Source of the DNA: Candidatus Bathyarchaeota archaeon
GTDB lineage: Archaea > Thermoproteota > Bathyarchaeia > TCS64
DNA length: 22,361 nucleotides
Reading direction: 5' to 3'
Assembly (NCBI GenBank): GCA_016934355.1
Contig: JAFGTA010000097.1
Location: 1 to 22,361 of the forward strand
Shown piece by piece: positions 1-7,648 of this stretch. The notes under the pieces are model-generated. The model searched no databases, was not told the DNA's origin, and saw only the letters and a list, made by a program, of their open reading frames with translations. Each line of letters opens with the position of its first letter. Positions within the stretch are counted from its first letter, which is position 1. The translations under genes were made by a program, and so were the position numbers.

Positions 1-651
1 GGTTATATCCTGTGTGGTGATGGGGCACACCCTGGGCGGCTGCCCCGTGACCATCTCCATTATGTCAAGGAGGCTGTCACTCACCTTTAGCACCCAGCCC
101 TCCTTGGCTGTGGGAGTGATAGCGAAACCCCGGAAGTTGGCGATCCGGTTCCCCTTGGTGGTGTCGATGCTGAGCACCGCGTCCATCTCTGGGTCTATCT
201 CGTGCCTGTTCATGGTGGCTATGTCAACTGGGCTGCCCATGAACGGCACCGGCTCATGCGGCTTGATCGGGGCGTCGGGGCAGATGTGGGTCGCCACTAT
301 GACATCGCCCGGCAGGGCGTCGCCTTTCCCCAACATGTCACCCAGCTTCAGCGCGACGCTAAGGGCTGTGGTGGCGCCGTCACTGTCTGACACCAATCCT
401 ATCTGCTCGGGGCGTGCCCCAATGCCGCCAAGGCGGCCGACTATGCCGAGGGTGGGCGCGTCGCCGTCCGCGGCCTTGCCGCGGGTACCGGGTACCTTGA
501 TCTTGATGAAATCGGTGCTCCCTTCCTCGCCTTGGATCGTCTTCACAGTGACATCCTTCAGGCCTCTGTCTCTGAGGAGCTTCGCTACCGTGGCGCCATC
601 AACGGTGGCGCTGTCCAGGAGGTCCATCACCTCGATGACTTGTTTCAGCAT
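1..651 (-). CDS. DUF1177-family protein, partial (C-terminus beyond window)
   Basis: The open frame begins at an ATG (649-651, read leftward) and runs without a stop off the left edge of the window, giving 217 residues. It starts MLKQVIEVMDLLDSATVDG and contains a stretch rich in His, Asp and Pro (ATHICPDAPIKPHEPVPFMG, about residues 125-144). From memory this matches DUF1177, a family of roughly 300-residue archaeal and bacterial proteins of unknown function, so about two thirds is present. I see no signal peptide or membrane segment, so it is probably cytoplasmic. A TATA-like box (675-684) lies about 28 bases upstream of the ATG, fitting a leaderless transcript. The plus-strand frame over the same bases is a high-GC shadow. 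Family assignment is moderately sure; the function is not known. Confidence 0.65.
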   Translation of the reverse strand, partial: MLKQVIEVMDLLDSATVDGATVAKLLRDRGLKDVTVKTIQGEEGSTDFIKIKVPGTRGKAADGDAPTLGIVGRLGGIGARPEQIGLVSDSDGATTALSVALKLGDMLGKGDALPGDVIVATHICPDAPIKPHEPVPFMGSPVDIATMNRHEIDPEMDAVLSIDTTKGNRIANFRGFAITPTAKEGWVLKVSDSLLDIMEMVTGQPPRVCPITTQDIT

Positions 652-674
652 GATATATTATCTGGAGAATGGGC

Positions 675-684
675 ATCTAAAAGG
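675..684. promoter_or_regulatory. Shared TATA-like box between divergent genes
   Basis: The sequence ATCTAAAAGG is centred about 28 bases upstream of the minus-strand ATG at 651 and about 26 bases upstream of the plus-strand GTG at 705. Both distances are typical for an archaeal TATA box driving a leaderless transcript. One box, or two overlapping boxes, could therefore serve both divergent genes. This is positional inference only. Confidence 0.35.
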
Positions 685-704
685 TTCCCTGCTTTCAGCA
701 AGAG

Positions 705-956
705 GTGACAGTATTCTTATATCGGGTTTCTGTGTCGGCTGAAACCGTGGACTCGGCTCAGGGGCTCTCCGACCTAGAGGAGATCGAGCTAAAGGAACGC
801 ATAGCCATGCTGAAGGATCAGGAGAGAAGCCTGCGGAGCGAGCGCCATGTGCTGGAGTCCCGTCTACGAAACATGATACTGGCTAGGTACGCGGAGCTGA
901 CCAAGAGGTACGGGGCGAGGAGCCGAAGGCGGGCCCCAGTGAAGAGGATGACCTAG
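705..956 (+). CDS. Small coiled-coil hypothetical protein
   Basis: This 83-residue frame starts with GTG and stops at TAG 954-956. From about residue 22 to 68 it is almost entirely charged helix with heptad-like Leu/Ile/Met spacing (LEEIELKERIAMLKDQE), then a basic Arg/Lys-rich tail that could bind nucleic acid. A second in-frame GTG at 732 would give a 74-residue version; I prefer 705 because a TATA-like box lies about 26 bases upstream. It is divergent from the DUF1177 gene and its last four bases overlap the end of the convergent MBL gene. I do not recognise a family. Codon composition and the coherent helical pattern favour a real gene. Confidence 0.5.
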   Translation: MTVFLYRVSVSAETVDSAQGLSDLEEIELKERIAMLKDQERSLRSERHVLESRLRNMILARYAELTKRYGARSRRRAPVKRMT

Positions 957-1870
957 GGGCGGTCGGCTCTGACTATGAGGCTGAACCTTTCGTAGTCGTA
1001 GCGGCGTACCTTGACGCCGGAGGCTGTGCCCTCCGTGTAGAGGACCGCCGTCCCGTCCCGTATGCTGACTGCTGCCTCGTAGCACTCATTGATAAGGCGC
1101 TTCTCCATCCTAGGCTCGTTGTGACTGGGCATCACCCAGTCGACGTGGGGTGCAAGGCTCGCCATCTTGGCGAAGCTGTCGATGAACTGGTCAAGACTCG
1201 TCGTCGGACTGTAGATGTAGATGGGTGCTGGGTAGAAGCTGTCACCCGTCCAGAGTACCCTGTTCGCCCTGTCCAGTAGGCAGACGCTGTCGGGGCTGTG
1301 CCCCGGAGTGTGCACGATCTCCAGCTTCCTACCGCCGAGGTCCACGATGTCGCCGTCCCTCAGCCACCTCGTGACGCTGAAGGGATGGATACGCCAGCTC
1401 TCCTCGTCGAAGTAGGGCGGTAGCGGCTTCCACACCATGTCCCCGTCGAGGTAGTGTCCCATCTGCTCCTTTGTCTGGCCCTTTTCCGCCCTTTCCCTGC
1501 TGAAGGGTGTATCCAAGGCAGCGATCTCGCTGAACTGATGGTTTCCGCCTATATGGTCCCCGTGGGTGTGAGTGTTGACGACAGTCACAGGGAGACCGGT
1601 GAGCCTCTCAACGAGAGCCTTGATGTCGCCTATGCCGTTCCCGGTGTCGATGAGGGCGGCGCGGTCCTCGCCTACGACGAGGTAGCTGATGACCTCCTCG
1701 AACTGTCCGTCCTCGTAGATGGCGTGGACGGTGTCTGTGAGCCTGTGTACCTCGAACCAGCCGTCGGGCTGTACCACCTTCGGGTAGCTGTTCCAGGCGG
1801 GACGCGGGAGCTTTTCGTACCACTTCCGAGGCACGATTATCTCTCCCTCGGTACCGTTTGAGTAAGCCAT
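953..1870 (-). CDS. MBL-fold metallo-hydrolase
   Basis: This 305-residue metallo-beta-lactamase-fold protein should bind two metal ions, usually zinc, and hydrolyse an ester, thioester or related substrate in the cytoplasm. Visible metal-ligand motifs are THTHGDHIGG (HxHxDH, about residues 100-109), HTPGHSPD (His 191), TGDSF (Asp 210) and PSHNEP (His 250), in the order and spacing of the family. Residues 1-50 form an extra N-terminal segment before the first beta strands. A longer frame starts at 1897, but the ATG at 1870 is preferred because a TATA-like GCTTTATGC lies 28 bases upstream. A decayed paralogue sits at 3138-3740, on the far side of the GT4 gene. The substrate cannot be told from sequence. 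Confidence 0.88.
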   Translation of the reverse strand: MAYSNGTEGEIIVPRKWYEKLPRPAWNSYPKVVQPDGWFEVHRLTDTVHAIYEDGQFEEVISYLVVGEDRAALIDTGNGIGDIKALVERLTGLPVTVVNTHTHGDHIGGNHQFSEIAALDTPFSRERAEKGQTKEQMGHYLDGDMVWKPLPPYFDEESWRIHPFSVTRWLRDGDIVDLGGRKLEIVHTPGHSPDSVCLLDRANRVLWTGDSFYPAPIYIYSPTTSLDQFIDSFAKMASLAPHVDWVMPSHNEPRMEKRLINECYEAAVSIRDGTAVLYTEGTASGVKVRRYDYERFSLIVRADRP

Positions 1871-1893
1871 AACACGAGTAAGGCTGGGCGACC

Positions 1894-1902
1894 GCATAAA
1901 GC
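1894..1902 (-). promoter_or_regulatory. TATA-like box of the MBL hydrolase gene
   Basis: On the minus strand this reads GCTTTATGC and is centred 28 bases upstream of the ATG at 1870. It is the main reason for choosing 1870 rather than 1897 as the start, because it implies transcription beginning at or next to that ATG. Confidence 0.45.
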
Positions 1903-1981
1903 GTTGTCGCCCGCCGCGTGAACGGTCCGCGGGCTACCCGGTTACAGTGACAATAAGCCCCCGCCGGAGCCCCTTAGCGTG

Positions 1982-3154
1982 ATGAGCGTCACCCTGATCC
2001 ACCCTTCTGTGAACCGCGTCGGCGGAGCCGAGAAGATGTGCCTAGAGATGATCGGCTTGCTCAAGGAGGCGGGGTACAGGGTAGGCCTATACACGCTAGA
2101 CAGGCCACGGTGGGAGAGGGTCGAGGCTTACTGGGGCCATGGCTGGAGGCCGGACGAGGAGCGGCACACGCAGGAGGCGGAGCTGAGCCCCTCAACTTCC
2201 ATACAGTGGCTCAGATGCTCCGCCCAGTACCTCTGGCTGCTGCACCGCGCTCAGACGGGTGAGGCGTTGACCCTGAACACCTACGGCGAGGTTTACCCCT
2301 ACGTCAGCGACGTCTCGTACATCCAGAGCCAGCCCCTCATCGGCGCCGAGGGCAACCCCTACGAGGTGCCCCTCTGGGAGTTCGGCAAGAGTGTCTACGG
2401 GAGAGTGTGCGACGTCCTAGCCGAGAGGTGTCCCTCCCCCGTGCTCGTGGCTAACTCGCTCTACAACGCAGGCAACGTCTCCCGGTGCATGGGCGTGGAG
2501 GCGAGGGTCCTTCACCCGTTCATCGACTCTGTGCCGTACGGCTCCGAGCCCAAGACGGGTCAGGTGCTCACCGTCTGCAGGCTCACCCCCAGGAAGAACC
2601 TGCAGTTGGTGCCTGAAATACTCGGCCACCTCAGAGGGGTCAGGGCGTGCGTCGCCGGGGCGACGACACACAGGAGCCAGAGTGTCATGGAGGCGCTCAG
2701 CGGCAGACATATAGACATGTACCTGAACCCGAGGCGCGGCGAGGTGACGTCTCTGATGAAGAGGGCGTCCGTGTACTTATCGACACAGAGAAACGAGGCG
2801 TTCGGCATATCGGTGCTAGAGGCCATGAGCGCCGGCTGCGTCCCCGTGGTGTACAGGTGTGGGGGGCCTTGGCGTGACATCCTCATGGAGAGGGAGGGGG
2901 AGGCGGGCTTCGGCTACGACACCGCTGAGGAGGCGGCGGGCCGCGTCGGATGGGTGCTACGCGACGAGGGGCTGCGGGAGCGGCTCAGAGCTAACGCCGT
3001 GAGGAGGGCGGGCTGCTTCACACGCGAAAGGTTTCGTGACGGCCTGCTTGAGACTATGGAGGGGGCCGAGCACAGGGAGGTGGGTGACGGTGTGTTAGCC
3101 GGCTGCGTCCGCCTCCTCGACGATGCCAAGGCTAGGCTTAGTCGGCTCTCGTGA
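1982..3154 (+). CDS. GT4-family glycosyltransferase
   Basis: This 390-residue GT-B fold enzyme is predicted to transfer a sugar from a nucleotide-sugar donor to a lipid or glycan acceptor at the cytoplasmic face of the membrane. The N-terminal Rossmann domain opens with HPSVNRVGGAEKMCLEM, typical of GT4 enzymes, whose glycine-rich loop binds the acceptor side. The C-terminal donor-binding domain shows TVCRLTPRKNL (about 197-207) and the EX7E motif NEAFGISVLEAMSAG (Glu 272 and Glu 280). The overall look recalls ALG11-type mannosyltransferases, but donor and acceptor cannot be assigned. GTG 1979 and ATG 1982 are adjacent; I chose ATG. The gene is divergent from the intact MBL gene, and its end overlaps the decayed MBL copy by 17 bases on the opposite strand. 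Confidence 0.85.
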   Translation: MSVTLIHPSVNRVGGAEKMCLEMIGLLKEAGYRVGLYTLDRPRWERVEAYWGHGWRPDEERHTQEAELSPSTSIQWLRCSAQYLWLLHRAQTGEALTLNTYGEVYPYVSDVSYIQSQPLIGAEGNPYEVPLWEFGKSVYGRVCDVLAERCPSPVLVANSLYNAGNVSRCMGVEARVLHPFIDSVPYGSEPKTGQVLTVCRLTPRKNLQLVPEILGHLRGVRACVAGATTHRSQSVMEALSGRHIDMYLNPRRGEVTSLMKRASVYLSTQRNEAFGISVLEAMSAGCVPVVYRCGGPWRDILMEREGEAGFGYDTAEEAAGRVGWVLRDEGLRERLRANAVRRAGCFTRERFRDGLLETMEGAEHREVGDGVLAGCVRLLDDAKARLSRLS

Positions 3155-3738
3155 CGATGCTGAACCTGGGGTAGCTGTACTTCCTGATGGAGATGCCCCT
3201 GTCCGTGCCCTCCAGATACCTGCCCCTGCCCTCCGCTATGTCGACGACGGCCTTGTACACGTCCTTGAGGAGCTGCTTCTCGACCCACGGCTCGTTGTGG
3301 CTGGGCATGAGGCGGTCGTACTCGTCGTAGTGGCTTAACCTCCGCTCGTAGCTCTCGATGAATGGGGGAATGTCTCCGCCGTTGAGGTATGTGTAGATAC
3401 CGCCGGTGTAAAACATGTCGCCGGTGAATAGGAGTCTGTCTTCACGATCGAGGAAGCAACACGAGTCCGGTGTATGCCCCGGTGTGTGCAGCACCTCTAA
3501 GCTGCGTGTGCCGAGGTCGATGACGTCGCCGTCCCTGAACCAGCGGGTGACGTTGAAGCCTAGCACCGCATGGCTCTAGAGGTAGTCGAGCATGGCTACG
3601 TGGTCGAAGCGGTGGTTGTCGGCGATGTGGTCGTTGTGGCTGTGGGTGTTGATAACGGTGACGGGGAGGTTGGTGATCTCTCTCTACTACCCGTCTTATG
3701 TTGCCGATTCAGCAGCCGGTGTCTATGAGGGTGGCTTC
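3138..3738 (-). pseudogene. Decayed second MBL-fold hydrolase (paralogue of the gene at 953-1870)
   Basis: The 3' part (3138-3566, up to 142 residues) aligns closely with the C-terminal half of the intact MBL gene and keeps HTPGHTPDS, TGDMFY and PSHNEP. Going upstream on the minus strand, the same frame meets TAG at 3576-3578, then the metal motif THSHNDH (codons at 3627-3647). A frameshift near 3680 leads to VVER- and ATLIDTG-like residues with TGA at 3709-3711. About 30 residues expected between the HxHxDH motif and VTRW are missing, and the N-terminal 80 or so residues are gone. The copy is therefore a relic and not a start-site variant. It abuts the ArgH-like relic at about 3740. Confidence 0.85.
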
Positions 3739-3744
3739 GCAAAG

Positions 3745-4420
3745 AGTTCGACACCAGCGCCAGTGACTACATTTACTGTGGTCGAGCGGAGCTGGCAGGT
3801 GTTGTTCGATGCTCATCTGTGGATTCACAAGGCCCACATTGTAATTTTGGCTGAGGAGGGCGATCCCCACGGATCAAGCCGTTGTTATATTGTCTTCTCT
3901 CATGGATCTCAGCTCGGATAAGATGCAATAGATTAACAGGCTGGAAGATGTGTACACGAATACAAAGCGTTACCTCACCGAAAATATCGGGGGCGTCGCC
4001 GGAGCGATGCACACCGGCTGCAGCAAGATCGATCTGAGCGCGACGGCGAGTAGGATGATGGCACACACCTGGTTGATCCTAGAAATCCAAGAGGTCCTGA
4101 GACTTTAGGAGGCGCTTGTAGGAGTCGCTGAGTCGCACCAATGCATCATAATGCCTAGATACACTCACCTTACAGCAAGCTCAATCCATAACATTTGCTC
4201 ACTGGGCATGGCTTACTGTGACTTCCTTTTATATGATATAATGAGGCTTGAGGACAGCCTGAAACGGACAGATCTCTGTACAATGGGAGCTGTGGCTCTG
4301 GCTGGTACAGGTCATCGAATCAACAGGGGTAGAGTGGGTGCTTCGAGGCTTACCAGGTATCTTGGAGAATAGCCTCCAGTACGTATCCAGCTGGAATTAC
4401 CTCCATCGCAAATAAAATCA
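3745..4420 (+). pseudogene. argH: Relic of an argininosuccinate lyase-like gene (ArgH / fumarase superfamily)
   Basis: Joining frames gives residues that track argininosuccinate lyase in order. FDTSASDYIY and RAELAG (about 3757-3800) resemble the N-terminal helices. After a frameshift, INRLEDVYTNTKRYL and GAMHTGCSKID (His codon 4010) stand for the family's EDIHTN and HTGRSRND. Next come MPRYTHL (4151, family PGYTHL), MGAVALAGT (family LGSGALAGT) and, after another frameshift near 4365, ENSLQYVSS (family ENSLDAVS). In-frame stops are TAG 3929-3931, TAG 4106-4108 and a TAA near 3855. The relic ends before the family's SSMMPQKKNP signature, so the C-terminal half is lost. The former enzyme would have cleaved argininosuccinate to arginine and fumarate. 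Confidence 0.8.
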
Positions 4421-4437
4421 GAGGCTTCTAGCTGAAA

Positions 4438-5130
4438 TCAGACGACGGGAGTTATGCTCAGCCTCCTCACCAATAAGTGCCTTATCACCCATATGAATAG
4501 AAACGGAACAACAAGAAGAGACACAAAGTAACTCGAAATGCTGTATAGCGCTGACTCGAGCATAGTAACCTCTCTAAGGGGCTCTTTATACCCAGTGGAA
4601 AAAAAACATACAGTAAACCAGAGACATAGTATTAAATCCGGTCAACACAGCAAGAAAAGCCCTCAAAGAATCCACGCGAGCCATGAAACGCAAACCCACC
4701 GCCACAGCTACAGAGAAGTAACAGACATCGGCAGTCCCATATCGTGGACGCAGAAAATAATGGGAGCTATAACCACCAGCCATTCTCCCTCACGAGCGAA
4801 TATGCACAGATAACCCAGACAAACATCAACACCAGCATAATGGGCATTAAGCTGAACGTAACGATGAAGTGAGCCTCCTCAGTCATATGATGGATAGTCG
4901 TGTGATACACCACACCGAAAAAGTCCAGCAGCTCCAGCACACCTAGACAAAGCTAAAATATCAGCACAAACAGAAAAACCTGCCCCACCAACTTCCACGA
5001 CTCAAAGCAAACAAGATATCTAAAACAAGATATTAACAACCAACTACAACCCAAAACACAGATATCATACCTTGTTCATCGTTGTTAGCAGGCCAGAAGG
5101 GTCACCATCAACCCAGACATCCCATTAAAA
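4438..5130 (-). pseudogene. Shattered multi-pass membrane protein gene
   Basis: On the minus strand three pieces in different frames read as consecutive membrane-protein segments. The first (about 5060-4770) has hydrophobic runs such as GQVFLFVLIF and FSLMPIMLVLMFVWVIC, broken by TAG at 4953-4955 and ending at TAG 4767-4769. The second (about 4783-4586) contains CYFSVAVAVGLRFMARV and LTGFNTMSLVYCMFFFHWV. The third (about 4590-4438) has YFVSLLVVPFLFIWVI followed by a basic tail and TGA 4438-4440. Together they suggest at least five membrane helices. I do not recognise the family. The upstream limit is uncertain; MNKV-like residues near 5080 may belong to it. Confidence 0.6.
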
Positions 5131-5209
5131 ATATCTAAGCATCATGTTTTAACCCCATCAATAAAACCAATTTTGAATATTGAAAGACGTGACTTTGAAG
5201 TCAGGTTTA

Positions 5210-5231
5210 CTACACTCGAAACGTAATCATC
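5210..5231 (+). promoter_or_regulatory. Degenerate copy of the glycan-gene promoter element
   Basis: CTACACTC at 5210-5217 is followed 14 bases from its start by TAATCAT, resembling the CTACACTC/TAATATC pair of the intact elements. The third block (TCCAYGAA) is not present at the expected distance. It lies 161 bases upstream of the intact copy in front of capE and may be a decayed duplicate. Confidence 0.4.
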
Positions 5232-5370
5232 CTACAGGAAAACAATAGCTAATAATATTGATTTTCCACAGGATAAAAATGGGTTCATTTTGAATTAATC
5301 CTAAATAAAAAGTTATAGATATAAGACAGTAAGACGGCGCTTAACCAGAATTAAAGGTTGTTGTCCATAC

Positions 5371-5411
5371 CTACACTCAACTTCTAATATCGATCACCAA
5401 TCCACGAATCA
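5371..5411 (+). promoter_or_regulatory. Conserved 41-base promoter element, copy 1 (capE operon)
   Basis: CTACACTC is at 5371-5378, TAATATC at 5385-5391 and TCCACGAA at 5401-5408, with the same internal spacing as the copies at 10241 and 21492. TAATATC is a plausible TATA box; about 25 bases further would place the transcription start near 5412. A Shine-Dalgarno AAGGAG (5423-5428) and the capE ATG (5437) follow. Conservation on both sides of the TATA position suggests binding sites for a specific regulator as well as basal factors. Confidence 0.7.
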
Positions 5412-5436
5412 TCAAACACCTCAAGGAGCCACAAAC

Positions 5437-6519
5437 ATGAATTCAGTCATAATAAAAGAGGACTTACTCAGAGACAAGACCATACTCGTCACCGGGGGAA
5501 CCGGCTCCTTCGGAAACCAGATGGTAGAAAGAATACTTAGAGACCATGAACCAAAGGAGGTCATCGTATTCAGCAGGGACGAGAAGAAGCAGTACGACAT
5601 GAGGAAACGCCTCGACACCGACAAAATCAAGTATATAATAGGAGATGTCCGTGACAGAGACAGCGTCCGCAAAGCCATCAAGCATGTTGACATCGTCTTC
5701 CACGCCGCCGCCTACAAGCAGGTCCCGACCTGCGAGTTCTTCCCGCTGGAGGCCGTGAAGACCAACATCCTCGGCTCCAGCAACGTCCTCGAAGCAGCCG
5801 AGGAAACAGGCGTCGAGAAGGTCGTCATCCTCAGCACCGACAAAGCTGTGTACCCAATAAACGCCATGGGTATGACCAAGGCCCTCATGGAGAAGCTCAT
5901 GACCGCCAAGGCACGCCTCAACGGCGACACCGTCTACTGCGGCGTCAGGTACGGCAACGTCATGTTCAGCAGAGGCTCCGTGCTCCCCCTATTCATAGAC
6001 CAGATAATGAACGGCAGGCAGCTTACAGTCACGAACCCAGATATGACCCGGTTCCTGCTGCCTCTTCCCACAGCCATCGACCTTGTGCTATACGCCATAG
6101 AGCACAGCGAGAACGGGGACATACTAGTGAAGAAGTCATCCGCAGCCACAATAGGGACTCTGGCGAAAGCCATGGCCACCATATTCAACCACACAAAAGG
6201 CATCAAGACAATAGGCGTCAGGGAAGGGGAGAAGATGCACGAGACCCTCGTCACCCGAGAGGAGTTGATGAAGGCTGAAAGCACAGACGATTTCTTCAGA
6301 ATAAAAAACCTTGAGAAGATAAACTACGAAGAGTTCTACAGCTCAGGGAAACACAGCGAGGCACCCGCCGAGGGATACACCTCCTACAACACACGCAGGC
6401 TTACGCTCGATGAAGCCGTTGAACTTCTTGCCTCAAGCGACCATGTCAAGGGAAAACTACCTGAACCCGCATCAACCTTGGAGATTCCTCATTACATTGG
6501 CGAAACGATCCAGAGGTGA
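5437..6519 (+). CDS. capE: UDP-GlcNAc 4,6-dehydratase/5-epimerase (CapE/WbjB-like)
   Basis: This 360-residue enzyme of the extended short-chain dehydrogenase family is predicted to convert UDP-GlcNAc to the 4-keto-6-deoxy-L-arabino sugar, the first step toward UDP-N-acetyl-L-fucosamine, in the cytoplasm. The nucleotide-binding loop is VTGGTGSFGNQM (about 18-29). The catalytic region STDKAVYPINAMGMTK (133-148) has Met 144 where most family members have Tyr, followed by Lys 148. That is the Ser/Met/Lys triad known from CapE. The C-terminal half carries VREGEKMHETLV and the late YTSYNTRRL typical of this subgroup. ATG 5437 has AAGGAG eight bases upstream. It leads a three-gene operon and is followed after four bases by capF. 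Confidence 0.9.
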   Translation: MNSVIIKEDLLRDKTILVTGGTGSFGNQMVERILRDHEPKEVIVFSRDEKKQYDMRKRLDTDKIKYIIGDVRDRDSVRKAIKHVDIVFHAAAYKQVPTCEFFPLEAVKTNILGSSNVLEAAEETGVEKVVILSTDKAVYPINAMGMTKALMEKLMTAKARLNGDTVYCGVRYGNVMFSRGSVLPLFIDQIMNGRQLTVTNPDMTRFLLPLPTAIDLVLYAIEHSENGDILVKKSSAATIGTLAKAMATIFNHTKGIKTIGVREGEKMHETLVTREELMKAESTDDFFRIKNLEKINYEEFYSSGKHSEAPAEGYTSYNTRRLTLDEAVELLASSDHVKGKLPEPASTLEIPHYIGETIQR

Positions 6520-6523
6520 ACCA

Positions 6524-7648
6524 ATGAAGGTCGGGATCACGGGTCAAACGGGCTTCATCGGCTCTCACCTAACCAACTACCTAAAGACTAAATGTGAAAT
6601 AACGCTTATACCCTCGCGACGCGGCGTCTTTGAATCAACAGACGAGTTAAACAAGTTACTTGAAAACTGTGACGCGGTGGTCCATTTGGCAGGCGTGAAC
6701 CGTGGAGCGGATGACGAAGTATATAACACTAACATCCAGTTGGCGGATAGACTCATCGCGAGTCTTAAGCGTACAGTTCACAAACCCCATTTAATCTACA
6801 CGTCCTCAACGCAGGAGGGCAGTGACACGGCTTATGGACGGTCAAAGAAGAAGGCGCGGATCATGCTATCAGCGTGGGCGCACGAGGTGGGCGCGGTGTT
6901 CACTGGACTCATTGTGCCCAACGTATACGGCCCCTTCTGCAAGCCCTTCTATAACTCAGTTGTCGCCACATTCAGCCACCAATTAGCCCACGGAGAGGAG
7001 CCTGAGATACACGATGACAAGGCCGTTGGATTCATCTACGTAGACGATCTTGTACAAATAATATTTAATGTGATGGTAAACGGGGTAGAAGAAGAGTTGC
7101 ACGTTGCACCGACACACGAGATCACGGTGAGCGCGCTCCTGTGTAAACTGAAACGTTTCAAGTCGACGTACATTGATGAGGGCGTGATCCCTGATCTAAG
7201 CGACCCGTTCGACCTCAAACTGTTCAACGTTTTCCGATCATACATCGAGCCAAATCACTACCCGGTCCCGTACGAGTTGAAGAAGGATAGCCGGGGCACC
7301 CTCTTCGAGGCAGTCAAGTCCCTGAACGGAGGTCAAGCCTTCATATCCACGACGAAGCCGGGCGTGGAACGGGGCAACCACTACCACCGCAGAAAGGTGG
7401 AGCGGTTCAGTGTCATCAGAGGCGAGGCGACGGTGCGTATGAGGCGGATAGGAACCGAGCAAGTCATCGAATACAAACTCGACGGGGAACGCCCCTCATA
7501 CATGGACATACCCATCCTGTACACTCACAGCCTGGTGAATGTCGGCAACGGGGACCTATTCATGCATTTCTGGTCGAGTGAGCTCTACGACCCAGAGGAC
7601 ACCGACACCTACCCCGAGAAAGTAGAGCAGGGAACCCGCAATGAGTAA
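6524..7648 (+). CDS. capF: UDP-2-acetamido-2,6-dideoxy-hexulose reductase/epimerase (CapF-like, SDR plus cupin)
   Basis: This 374-residue two-domain protein is predicted to epimerise and reduce the CapE product to UDP-N-acetyl-L-talosamine. Residues 1-240 form a Rossmann-type SDR domain with GQTGFIGSH (7-15) and YGRSK (Tyr 104, Lys 108). Residues 250-355 form a cupin domain with GNHYHRRKVERF (His 286, His 288, Glu 293) and a later THS (His 335), suiting a metal-binding epimerase domain. The frame extends upstream to 6410, but the ATG at 6524 follows GAGGTGA and directly begins the MKVGITG strand. It lies four bases after capE, and its last eight bases overlap capG, so translation is probably coupled. 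Confidence 0.9.
   Translation: MKVGITGQTGFIGSHLTNYLKTKCEITLIPSRRGVFESTDELNKLLENCDAVVHLAGVNRGADDEVYNTNIQLADRLIASLKRTVHKPHLIYTSSTQEGSDTAYGRSKKKARIMLSAWAHEVGAVFTGLIVPNVYGPFCKPFYNSVVATFSHQLAHGEEPEIHDDKAVGFIYVDDLVQIIFNVMVNGVEEELHVAPTHEITVSALLCKLKRFKSTYIDEGVIPDLSDPFDLKLFNVFRSYIEPNHYPVPYELKKDSRGTLFEAVKSLNGGQAFISTTKPGVERGNHYHRRKVERFSVIRGEATVRMRRIGTEQVIEYKLDGERPSYMDIPILYTHSLVNVGNGDLFMHFWSSELYDPEDTDTYPEKVEQGTRNE

Noticed and set aside
14..742. Long plus-strand frame of 242 codons
   Set aside because: It lies antisense to the DUF1177 gene, is Ser/Pro/Arg-rich as expected for a high-GC shadow, and has no recognisable domain. The minus-strand frame matches a known family.
3592..3921. Plus-strand 109-codon frame
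   Set aside because: It runs antisense through the MBL relic's HSHNDH motif and then overlaps the ArgH-like relic in another frame; no protein pattern.
3902..4372. Pyrrolysine-type read-through of TAG in the ArgH-like frame (TAG at 3929, 4106 and 4370)
   Set aside because: The frame also has an upstream TAA near 3855 and frameshifts near 3800 and 4365, and the lyase C-terminal half is missing, so ordinary decay explains the TAGs.
4538..4813. Plus-strand 91-codon frame
   Set aside because: It is antisense to the membrane-protein relic, whose hydrophobic helices are the more coherent reading; the plus frame is low-complexity and polar.
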